Shown in pieces: positions 1-5,137 of a stretch of DNA of 5,137 bases (positions within the stretch are counted from its first letter, which is position 1; each line of letters starts with the position of its first letter). Origin of the DNA: Schlegelella_A sp035493195 (lineage in GTDB: Bacteria > Pseudomonadota > Gammaproteobacteria > Burkholderiales > Burkholderiaceae_C). Below the pieces are notes generated by a model that did no database searches, was not told the DNA's origin, and saw nothing but the letters and a program-made list of their open reading frames with translations. The translations under genes were made by a program, and so were the position numbers. The stretch is from NCBI GenBank assembly GCA_035493195.1, contig DATJIM010000453.1:1-5137 (forward strand), read 5' to 3'.

Positions 1-39
1 CGGCAGATGGTGATGGTGCTCGCGCCGAAGCGAAAGTAG
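1..39 (+). CDS. infC: Translation initiation factor IF-3, C-terminal end only (partial)
   Basis: Only the last 12 codons and the TAG stop lie in the window. They read RQMVMVLAPKRK, which matches the conserved end of IF-3 (the '..MVLAPKKK' tail of its C-terminal domain). IF-3 binds the 30S subunit, prevents early joining of 50S and checks start-codon choice. Immediately downstream are rpmI and rplT, the standard infC-rpmI-rplT order, which makes the call safe despite the short length. Nothing can be said of its start; in many bacteria this gene begins with a rare AUU codon, but that part is outside the window. Confidence 0.9.
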   Translation, partial: RQMVMVLAPKRK

Positions 40-54
40 GACCGGGATCCAGAG

Positions 55-131
55 CAAGCGGCCGGACGACGTCCGGCTTTCACAAGCGGCCGCAGGCTGA
101 CAAGACGACGGGAGATTCCCGGCGGCGCCTG
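55..131 (+). promoter_or_regulatory. Structured infC-rpmI spacer, candidate RNA regulatory element
   Basis: Several inverted repeats lie in this gap. GCCGGAC (61-67) and GTCCGGC (71-77) form a 7-bp hairpin with a 3-base loop, followed by TTTC. CGGGA (109-113) and TCCCG (117-121) form a 5-bp hairpin, enclosed by CAGGC (93-97) and GCCTG (127-131). A 10-base direct repeat, CAAGCGGCCG, occurs at 55-64 and 83-92 and flanks the first hairpin. In E. coli and Bacillus, L20 represses its own operon by binding structured RNA upstream of rpmI or within the leader. An equivalent role here is an inference from position only. The short T run makes the first hairpin a poor intrinsic terminator. Confidence 0.35.
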
Positions 132-146
132 ACGGCAGCAATCAAC

Positions 147-156
147 GAAGGAAGAG
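147..156 (+). promoter_or_regulatory. Ribosome binding site of rpmI
   Basis: The purine run GAAGGAAGAG contains AAGGA at 148-152, six bases before the ATG at 159. It supports that start, which also gives the canonical L35 N-terminus MPKMKTKK. Confidence 0.75.
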
Positions 157-158
157 TC

Positions 159-362
159 ATGCCCAAGATGAAGACGAAGAAGAGCGCCGCGAAGCGGTTC
201 CGGGTGCGCCCCGGCGGCACCGTCAAGCGCGGCCAGGCGTTCAAGCGCCACATCCTGACGAAGAAGTCGACCAAGAACAAACGCCACCTGCGCGGCCCGG
301 TCACGGTCCACGAGACCAACATGGGCCACATGGCGAAGATGATGCCGTTCGCCGGCCTCTGA
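159..362 (+). CDS. rpmI: 50S ribosomal protein L35
   Basis: This 67-residue, very basic protein is L35 (bL35), a component of the large ribosomal subunit. The N-terminus MPKMKTKKSAAKRF, the segment KRGQAFKRHILTKKSTKNKR (about residues 23-42) and the final 'MMPFAGL' are family hallmarks. The usual length is about 64-67 residues, so it is complete. The ATG at 159 has a good Shine-Dalgarno sequence just upstream. It lies between infC and rplT as in most bacteria and is presumably cotranscribed with them. The upstream spacer is rich in inverted repeats, so L20-mediated translational control of this gene is plausible but not shown. Confidence 0.97.
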   Translation: MPKMKTKKSAAKRFRVRPGGTVKRGQAFKRHILTKKSTKNKRHLRGPVTVHETNMGHMAKMMPFAGL

Positions 363-389
363 TCGCCCCTCGCCAGCGCTCGAACTTCG

Positions 390-397
390 AAGGAGAT
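390..397 (+). promoter_or_regulatory. Strong ribosome binding site of rplT
   Basis: AAGGAGAT matches the anti-Shine-Dalgarno end of 16S rRNA over all eight bases and sits 5 bases before the ATG at 403. It is the strongest site in the window. It overlaps the small palindrome CTTCGAAG (385-392), which is too short to hide it convincingly. Confidence 0.85.
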
Positions 398-402
398 TTC
401 AC

Positions 403-759
403 ATGCCTCGCGTCAAACGCGGCGTCACCGCCCGTGCCCGCCACAAGAAGGTCCTCGCCCTCGCCAAGGGCTTCCGCGGACGTCGCAAGAACGTCTTTCG
501 CATCGCCAAGGAAGCGGTCATGCGCGCCGGGCAGTACGCCTATCGCGACCGCCGCACCAAGAAGCGCGTCTTCCGCCAGCTCTGGATCGCCCGCATCAAC
601 GCGGCGACCCGCGGCCTCGGCGTGACGTACAGCAAGTTCATGGCCGGCCTGAAGAAGGCCAACGTCGACCTCGACCGCAAGGTCCTCGCCGACATGGCCG
701 TCCACGATCCGGCGGGATTCAGCGCCGTCGTCGAGAAGGTGCGTCCGCACCTGAGCTGA
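403..759 (+). CDS. rplT: 50S ribosomal protein L20
   Basis: This complete 118-residue protein is L20 (bL20), which binds 23S rRNA early in 50S assembly. The N-terminus MPRVKRGVTARARHKKVL, then GFRGRRKNVFRIAKEAVMRAG and YAYRDRRTKKRVFRQLWIAR, are the diagnostic basic stretches that lie along 23S rRNA. The globular C-terminal part (about residues 60-118, 'INAATRGLGVTYSKFMAGLKKA..LDRKVLADMAV') is the domain that in E. coli and Bacillus also binds the operon mRNA for autoregulation. Length equals that of the E. coli protein. The start is fixed by a near-perfect ribosome binding site. It lies 40 bases after rpmI and 73 bases before the preferred pheS start. Confidence 0.98.
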   Translation: MPRVKRGVTARARHKKVLALAKGFRGRRKNVFRIAKEAVMRAGQYAYRDRRTKKRVFRQLWIARINAATRGLGVTYSKFMAGLKKANVDLDRKVLADMAVHDPAGFSAVVEKVRPHLS

Positions 760-772
760 ACTTGCCATGCCG

Positions 773-821
773 CGGCCGGCGCCGATCGGTGCCGGCCGGG
801 CCGTCCGCCGGCGCGAGCCGG
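773..821 (+). promoter_or_regulatory. Two adjacent GC-rich hairpins in the rplT-pheS gap, possible attenuator or processing element
   Basis: Hairpin 1 is an 11-bp stem (773-783 with 788-798, including one G-U pair) closed by the four-base loop GATC (784-787). Hairpin 2 is CCGGC (808-812) and GCCGG (817-821) closed by GCGA, a GNRA-type tetraloop. A third pairing, 789-795 with 808-814 (7 bp with one G-U), would exclude both, an arrangement resembling a 1:2, 3:4 versus 2:3 attenuator. No T run follows either stem, so neither is a classical intrinsic terminator. In E. coli pheST is controlled by attenuation at this position through the Phe-rich pheM peptide; no such peptide is visible here. Function is inferred. 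GC-rich DNA readily yields such stems by chance. Confidence 0.4.
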
Positions 822-832
822 ACCACGCGACC

Positions 833-1876
833 ATGTCGGATCTGCAACCGGTCATCGACGGCGCCCTTGCGGACTTCGCCGCGGCGCGCACGCCCGCCGA
901 GCTCGAGGACGCGAAGGCGCGCTACCTGGGCAAGGCCGGAATCGTCACCGAGCGTCTGAAGGCGCTCGCCGCGCTCACGCCCGAGCAGAAGAAGCTGCGT
1001 GGCGGCGAGATCAACGCCGCCAAGCAGGCGATCGACGCCGCGCTCGTCGCACGTCGAGCCGCGCTCGCCGAAGCGCAGCTCGAGAGCCAGCTCGCCGCGC
1101 AGGCGCTCGACGTCACGCTGCCCGGGCGATCGCGCGGCGCGGCGGGAATCCATCCAGTCAGCCGCGCGCTCGAGCGGATCGAGGCGATCTTCTCCTCGAT
1201 GGGCTTCGACATCGCCGACGGCCCCGAGATCGAGACCGACTGGTACAGCTTCACCGCGCTCAACAATCCGGAGAACCATCCTGCGCGATCGATGCAGGAC
1301 ACGTTCTACGTCGATCTCAAGGACGACGAAGGCCGCTGGCTGAACCTCAGGCCGCACACGTCGCCGATGCAGATCCGCTATGCGCAGGCGCACGCGAAGA
1401 AATACGCCGGCGCGGCGCGAATGCCCGACGTTCGCGTCATCGCTCCTGGCCGCACGTATCGCGTCGACAGCGACGCGACGCACTCGCCGATGTTCCACCA
1501 GGTCGAAGGGCTCTGGCTCGGCGAGGACGTGAGCTTTCGCGACCTGAAGGCGGTCTATCTCGACTTCATGCAGGCGTTCTTCGAGACGAGCGCGCTGAAG
1601 ATCCGCTTTCGGCCGAGCTACTTCCCGTTCACCGAGCCGAGCGCGGAGATCGACCTGATGTTCGACGAGGGTCCGCTCGCGGGCCGCTGGCTCGAGGTCT
1701 CCGGATCCGGGCAGGTCCACCCGCAGGTCGTCCGCAACATGGGCTTCGACCCCGAGCGCGTGATCGGCTTCGCGTTCGGATCGGGAATCGACCGTCTCGC
1801 GATGCTGCGCTACGGCATCGACGACCTCCGTCTCTTCTTCGAAGGCGACCTGCGGTTCCTCCGCCAGTTCGGATAA
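833..1876 (+). CDS. pheS: Phenylalanine--tRNA ligase alpha subunit
   Basis: This is the catalytic alpha subunit of the cytoplasmic alpha2-beta2 PheRS, which charges tRNA(Phe) with phenylalanine using ATP. From the 833 start it has 347 residues (family about 325-350). Residues 1-90 form the tRNA-binding coiled-coil arm. Class II signatures follow: motif 1 around 107-134 (HPVSRALERIEAIFSSMGF), the active-site stretches LRPHTSPMQIR (172-182) and FHQVEGLWL (221-229), EPSAEIDL (268-275), and motif 3 FAFGSGIDRLAMLRYGI (313-329). Ala314 corresponds to E. coli Ala294, which sets the size of the Phe pocket, so normal specificity is expected. The ATG at 767 is in frame and would add 22 residues (MPRPAPIGAGRAVRRREPDHAT). 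I prefer 833 because MSDLQPVIDG resembles known N-termini and the extension is arginine/proline-rich and runs through a strong hairpin. Neither start has a clear Shine-Dalgarno. Confidence 0.95.
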   Translation: MSDLQPVIDGALADFAAARTPAELEDAKARYLGKAGIVTERLKALAALTPEQKKLRGGEINAAKQAIDAALVARRAALAEAQLESQLAAQALDVTLPGRSRGAAGIHPVSRALERIEAIFSSMGFDIADGPEIETDWYSFTALNNPENHPARSMQDTFYVDLKDDEGRWLNLRPHTSPMQIRYAQAHAKKYAGAARMPDVRVIAPGRTYRVDSDATHSPMFHQVEGLWLGEDVSFRDLKAVYLDFMQAFFETSALKIRFRPSYFPFTEPSAEIDLMFDEGPLAGRWLEVSGSGQVHPQVVRNMGFDPERVIGFAFGSGIDRLAMLRYGIDDLRLFFEGDLRFLRQFG

Positions 1877-1880
1877 CGAG

Positions 1881-4310
1881 ATGCAGTTCCCCGAATCCTG
1901 GCTGCGCGAGTTCTGCGATCCGCCGATCGGCACCGCCGAGCTCGCCGAGCGGCTGACGATGGCCGGGCTCGAGGTCGAGGCGATGCAGCCGGTCGCGCCG
2001 CCGTTTCGCGGCGTCGTCGTCGCGAAGGTGCTTGCGGTCGAGCCGCACCCGAACGCCGATCGACTGCGTGTCTGCTCGGTCGACGTCGGCACCGGCCAGC
2101 CGCTCTCGATCGTCTGCGGCGCGCCGAACGTGCGTGCCGGGATGAAGGCGCCGTGTGCGCTCGTCGGTGCCGAGCTGCCGCCGGCGAAGGAAGGCGCGAG
2201 CGAACCGTTCCGCATCGAGATCGGCAAGATCCGTGGCGTCGAGAGCCGCGGCATGCTCTGCTCGGCGCGCGAGCTGAAGCTCTCTGACGACCACGAAGGC
2301 CTGCTCGTTCTCGACGACGACGCCAGGGTCGGCGTCGACGTGCGCGAGCAGCTTCGTCTCGACGACACGATCTTCACGCTGAAGCTGACGCCGAACCTCG
2401 GCCATGCGCTCAGCGTCTTCGGCGTCGCGCGCGAAGTCGCCGCGATCACCGGCGCGCCGCTGCGCGCACCGAAGTTCGCGACGACGTCGCCGACGACCGA
2501 CCAGGTGCTGCCGGTGCGCGTCGAGGCGGCTGATCTGTGCGGCCGCTTCTCGGGTCGAGTCGTGACCGGCGTCGACCCGGCCGCGCAGACGCCGCGCTGG
2601 ATGGTCGATCGCCTCGCGCGCTGCGGGCAGCGCAGTGTCACCGCACTGGTCGACATCTCGAACTACGTGATGTTCGAGTTCGGGCGGCCTTCGCACATCT
2701 TCGACCTCGACAAGATCGAGGGCGGCCTCCACGTTCGCTGGGGGCGCGCGGGCGAGTCGCTCGAGCTCCTCAACGGGAGCATGGTCGAGGTCGACGCGAC
2801 CGTGGGCGTCATCGCCGACGACGTCCGCGTCGAGTCGCTCGCCGGCATCATGGGCGGCGCGGCGACGGCTGTGTCGGATGCGACGCGCAACGTCTACGTC
2901 GAGGCCGCGTTCTGGTGGCCCGAGGCGGTCGCCGGCCGCGCCCGGCGCTATCACTTCTCGACCGACGCGGCGCATCGCTTCGAGCGCGGCGTCGATCCGG
3001 CGACGACCGTCGAGCACATCGAGCGGCTGACGTCGTTGATCGTTTCGATCTGCGGCGGCGCCGCGACGCGCTGCGGCCCGATCGACGACAACGTCGTCGC
3101 CTTGCCGCATCCCGCGCCGGTGACGTTGCGCGTCGCGCGTGCCGCCAAGGTGATCGGCATGCCCGTCACGCAGGCCGACTGCCAGGGCGTGATGGCGCGT
3201 CTCGGTTTCGAGTTCACGAGCCGGCCCGGAGAGATCGAGGTGCGGCCGCCGAGCTGGCGCTTCGACCTGCGGATCGAGGAAGACCTGATCGAGGAGGTGA
3301 TCCGCCTCGTCGGCTACGACGCGTTGCCGGCGGGTCCGGCGCGCGGCAGCGTTCATGCGACCGTGCCGAGCGAGCGGCGGCGGACGTCGGCCGCGCTGCG
3401 CCACGCGATGGCGCGGCTCGGGTGGCAGGAGACGATCAACTTCAGCTTCGTCGACGAACGCTGGGAGCGCGACTTCGCCGCCAACGACGCGCCGGTGCGC
3501 GTGCTCAACCCGATCGTCGCGTCGCACGCGGTCATGCGCTCGACGCTGATCGGCAGCCTCGTCGAGGTGCTGCGCGTCAACCTCGCGCGCAAGGTGCCGC
3601 GCGTTCGCGTGTTCGAGCTCGGCAAGGTCTTCGTTCGCGACCCGAACGCGTCGAGCGGTCCGCTCGGTGTCGCCGGTGTCCGCCAGCCGCTCGTGCTCGG
3701 TGGGCTCGCGTGGGGCCCCGCGTCACCGGCGCAGTGGGGCGTGGCAGAGCGAGCGGTCGACTTCTTCGACGTCAAGGGTGACGTCGAAGCGCTCTTCGCG
3801 CCTGCGGTCGCGCGTTTCGTTGCTGCGCCGCATCCGGCGCTGCACCCGGGCCGCAGCGCTGCGATCGAGCTCGACGGCGCGCGCGTGGGCGTCGTCGGCG
3901 AGCTCCATCCGCGCTGGCGGCAGGCGTACGAGCTGCCGGGCACCGTCGTCATCTTCGAGATCGACGCCGAAGCGCTGCTGCGCCGCGCGCTGCCGACGTT
4001 CGAGCCGCTGCCGAAGCAGCAGTCGGCGTGGCGCGACATCGCGGTGGTCGTCGGCCGCGACGTCCGCCACGACGCCTTGATGGCGGCAATCGATGCCGCC
4101 GGCGAGCCAGCGGTGCGCGGTGCCACGCTGTTCGATGTCTTCGAGCCGAAGCCTGGCACGGCCGGCTTCGCCGACGGCGCGCGCAGCCTCGCGGTGCGAC
4201 TCGAATTGCGCGACGACGAGCGCACGCTCACCGACGAGCGGATCGACGGCATCGTCGCCGCCGTCGTCGGCTCGCTCGAGCGGCGGCTCGGCGCCCAGCT
4301 CAGGCACTGA
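1881..4310 (+). CDS. pheT: Phenylalanine--tRNA ligase beta subunit
   Basis: This is the beta subunit of PheRS, which binds tRNA and edits mischarged Tyr-tRNA(Phe). It has 809 residues (E. coli 795), complete. Domains in order: an N-terminal segment; an OB-fold tRNA-binding domain at about 40-150 (VVVAKVLAVEPHPNADRLRVC, then RGVESRGMLCSARELKL); the B3/B4 editing domain at about 211-390; the B5 domain at about 410-482 (PPSWRFDLRIEEDLIEEVIR); a catalytic-like core at about 495-700; and an anticodon-binding FDX-ACB domain at about 714-808 (SAWRDIAVVV). Residues matching the E. coli editing pocket are present with a constant offset of seven: His272, Gly325, Glu341, Thr361 and Ala363, so proofreading should be intact. 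The ATG lies 4 bases after the pheS stop with only a weak GGA at 1871-1873, which suggests translational coupling and matched subunit output. Confidence 0.98.
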   Translation: MQFPESWLREFCDPPIGTAELAERLTMAGLEVEAMQPVAPPFRGVVVAKVLAVEPHPNADRLRVCSVDVGTGQPLSIVCGAPNVRAGMKAPCALVGAELPPAKEGASEPFRIEIGKIRGVESRGMLCSARELKLSDDHEGLLVLDDDARVGVDVREQLRLDDTIFTLKLTPNLGHALSVFGVAREVAAITGAPLRAPKFATTSPTTDQVLPVRVEAADLCGRFSGRVVTGVDPAAQTPRWMVDRLARCGQRSVTALVDISNYVMFEFGRPSHIFDLDKIEGGLHVRWGRAGESLELLNGSMVEVDATVGVIADDVRVESLAGIMGGAATAVSDATRNVYVEAAFWWPEAVAGRARRYHFSTDAAHRFERGVDPATTVEHIERLTSLIVSICGGAATRCGPIDDNVVALPHPAPVTLRVARAAKVIGMPVTQADCQGVMARLGFEFTSRPGEIEVRPPSWRFDLRIEEDLIEEVIRLVGYDALPAGPARGSVHATVPSERRRTSAALRHAMARLGWQETINFSFVDERWERDFAANDAPVRVLNPIVASHAVMRSTLIGSLVEVLRVNLARKVPRVRVFELGKVFVRDPNASSGPLGVAGVRQPLVLGGLAWGPASPAQWGVAERAVDFFDVKGDVEALFAPAVARFVAAPHPALHPGRSAAIELDGARVGVVGELHPRWRQAYELPGTVVIFEIDAEALLRRALPTFEPLPKQQSAWRDIAVVVGRDVRHDALMAAIDAAGEPAVRGATLFDVFEPKPGTAGFADGARSLAVRLELRDDERTLTDERIDGIVAAVVGSLERRLGAQLRH

Positions 4311-4315
4311 CCACA

Positions 4316-4322
4316 GAGGGAG
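4316..4322 (+). promoter_or_regulatory. Ribosome binding site of ihfA
   Basis: GAGGGAG lies 8 bases before the ATG at 4331, within the 20-base gap after pheT. It decides the ihfA start and therefore supports the N-terminal extension of the protein. Confidence 0.7.
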
Positions 4323-4330
4323 CGAGAACG

Positions 4331-4693
4331 ATGGCCCGATCCCCGATCGCCCCTGAGCGCGTCCGGTTGCCGACGCTCGTCACGCCGACGCTGACGAAGG
4401 CGGAGCTCGCCGAGCTCCTGTTCGAGCGGCTCGGCCTCAACAAGCGCGAGTCGAAGGACATGGTCGAGGCGTTCTTCGACCTGATCTACGCGACGCTGCT
4501 GTCCGGCGACGACGTCAAGATGTCCGGCTTCGGCAACTTCACGATCCGCCGCAAGGCGCCGCGGCCCGGCCGCAACCCGCGGACGGGCGAGGCGATCCCG
4601 ATCAAGGCCCGGCACGTCGTGACTTTTCACGCGAGCCACAAACTCAAGGCAGTCGTGCAGGGCGACACGCCAATCGCCGATGACTTCGAGTAA
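4331..4693 (+). CDS. ihfA: Integration host factor subunit alpha
   Basis: IHF-alpha pairs with IHF-beta to bind and sharply bend DNA at specific sites, acting in nucleoid structure, transcription and recombination. This protein has 120 residues against 99 in E. coli. The HU/IHF fold starts near residue 20 (TLTKAELAELLFERLGLNKRE), followed by VKMSGFGNFTIR (62-73) and the DNA-binding arm with RPGRNPRTGE (78-87), whose proline intercalates between base pairs. IPIKARHVVTFHASHKLK (89-106) completes the core. The alpha type is indicated by the pheT neighbour and by sequence. About 18 extra residues at the N-terminus (MARSPIAPERVRLPTLVT) are not part of the core; the good ribosome binding site and lack of a closer start codon argue they are real. 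A short acidic tail ends the protein (DTPIADDFE). Confidence 0.96.
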   Translation: MARSPIAPERVRLPTLVTPTLTKAELAELLFERLGLNKRESKDMVEAFFDLIYATLLSGDDVKMSGFGNFTIRRKAPRPGRNPRTGEAIPIKARHVVTFHASHKLKAVVQGDTPIADDFE

Positions 4694-4709
4694 AGTCGAG
4701 CTTTATTAG
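4680..4709 (+). promoter_or_regulatory. Weak candidate promoter with dyad for the MerR-family gene
   Basis: ATGACT (4680-4685) and TATTAG (4704-4709) each match 4 of 6 bases of the sigma-70 -35 and -10 hexamers, with an 18-base spacer. The dyad AGTAAAG (4689-4695) and CTTTATT (4701-4707; one G-T pair) lies in the spacer and touches the -10. MerR regulators characteristically bind dyads inside a long promoter spacer, so autoregulation is conceivable. The AT-rich patch stands out in this GC-rich window. The hairpin is AT-rich and short, so a terminator role for ihfA is less likely. Scores are modest and the reading is tentative. Confidence 0.25.
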
Positions 4710-4727
4710 CTGATCTCCTTGATTTTC

Positions 4728-5137
4728 ATGGAGAAAACCCTCCCGGCGATTCCCGCCAAGCGCTACTTCACGATCGGTGAGGTGAGCGAGCTGTGCGGCG
4801 TCAAGCCGTACGTGCTGCGGTACTGGGAGCAGGAGTTCACCCAGCTGAAGCCGATGAAGCGGCGCGGCAACCGGCGCTATTACCAGCACCACGAGGTGCT
4901 CCTGATCCGTCGCATCCGGGAGCTGCTGTACGAGCAGGGCTTCACGATCAGCGGCGCGCGCAACCGGCTCACCGACGCGGCGCCGCAGCGCGCGACCGCT
5001 GCCGCGTTGGCAGCGGCGGCCGAGGCGACGACGTCGACGCGCCGCCGCGGGCGCAACGAACCTGCCGCCGAGCCCGCGCATGAACGCGTCGCCGGCGTCG
5101 ACGCGGACCCGGCGCGAGCGAGCCGCGACGCTGCCGA
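4728..5137 (+). CDS. MerR-family transcriptional regulator (3' end outside window)
   Basis: The frame is open from the ATG at 4728 to the window edge, 136 whole codons. Residues 13-81 form a MerR-type winged helix-turn-helix: the recognition region YFTIGEVSELCGVKPYVLRY (13-32), then WEQEF and KRRGNRRYYQHHEVLLIRRI (wing, 44-63) and LLYEQGFTISGARNRL (66-81), which leads into the usual dimerisation helix. Such a protein follows ihfA in many beta- and gammaproteobacteria. Residues from about 84 on are rich in alanine and arginine with low complexity (PQRATAAALAAAAEATTST), so no effector-binding domain is recognised in what is visible. One cysteine (Cys23) sits in the helix-turn-helix; no metal-binding cysteine cluster is seen, arguing against a metal sensor. 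No Shine-Dalgarno precedes the ATG (TCTCCTTGATTTTC). Its target genes and effector are unknown. Confidence 0.88.
   Translation, partial: MEKTLPAIPAKRYFTIGEVSELCGVKPYVLRYWEQEFTQLKPMKRRGNRRYYQHHEVLLIRRIRELLYEQGFTISGARNRLTDAAPQRATAAALAAAAEATTSTRRRGRNEPAAEPAHERVAGVDADPARASRDAA

Noticed and set aside
61..81. Intrinsic terminator after infC
   Set aside because: The 7-bp stem is followed by only three T bases, and rpmI/rplT are normally cotranscribed with infC.
86..93. GCGGCCGC palindrome as a protein-binding site
   Set aside because: An 8-base GC palindrome is expected by chance in DNA of this composition; it is recorded only as part of the direct repeat.
385..392. CTTCGAAG palindrome as a hairpin hiding the rplT ribosome binding site
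   Set aside because: It lacks room for a loop and a long enough stem to sequester the site.
301..891. Minus-strand 196-codon frame across rpmI, rplT and pheS starts
   Set aside because: It runs antisense to three well-supported genes and shows no recognised motif.
719..3527. Very long minus-strand open frames (over 600 codons) opposite pheS and pheT
   Set aside because: They are antisense shadows created by GC-rich codon use in pheS/pheT. Their translations are Arg/Asp/Ala-rich without recognisable domains, and the + strand genes are certain.
2537..3781. A 414-codon + strand frame inside pheT
   Set aside because: It is extremely arginine-rich and has no domain; it is an out-of-frame shadow of pheT, which is intact.
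4711..4721. Minus-strand AAGGAGATCAG resembling a strong Shine-Dalgarno
   Set aside because: No start codon follows at a suitable distance on the minus strand, so it is probably coincidental.

Overview
The window is a stretch of conserved bacterial chromosome: the translation-factor operon infC-rpmI-rplT-pheS-pheT-ihfA, followed by a MerR-type regulator gene. All genes are on the + strand. Strong G+C bias, the gene order, and the wording of the proteins (PheS 'GSGQVHP', PheT 'MQFPESWLR', the MerR neighbour 'MEKTLPAIPAKRYFTIGEVSELCG') point to a high-GC betaproteobacterium, probably near Burkholderiales or Rhodocyclales. That placement comes from reading alone, not from a search.

Layout: bases 1-39 are the last 12 codons and stop of infC (initiation factor IF-3). 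A 119-base spacer with several inverted repeats leads to rpmI (L35, 159-362). A 40-base gap then leads to rplT (L20, 403-759), which has a near-ideal ribosome binding site. A 73-base spacer (760-832) holds two adjacent GC-rich hairpins. It leads to pheS (833-1876; an in-frame ATG at 767 would lengthen it), which is 4 bases from pheT (1881-4310). ihfA (4331-4693) follows after 20 bases. A 34-base AT-rich gap then leads to the MerR-family gene (4728 to the window edge, 3' end missing).

The genes serve translation: initiation (IF-3), two large-subunit ribosomal proteins, and both subunits of phenylalanyl-tRNA synthetase. The operon ends with a subunit of the nucleoid protein IHF, whose co-location with pheST is ancient and conserved. 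The MerR gene is a regular neighbour of ihfA in beta- and gammaproteobacteria, but its target is not evident here.

No mobile element, CRISPR array, tRNA, rRNA, pseudogene or sign of horizontal transfer was seen. I found no undescribed system. The points worth a second look are the structured spacers (infC-rpmI, rplT-pheS, ihfA-merR), which probably carry regulation differing in detail from E. coli, and the start codon of pheS. There is no gene-free stretch over 300 bases.
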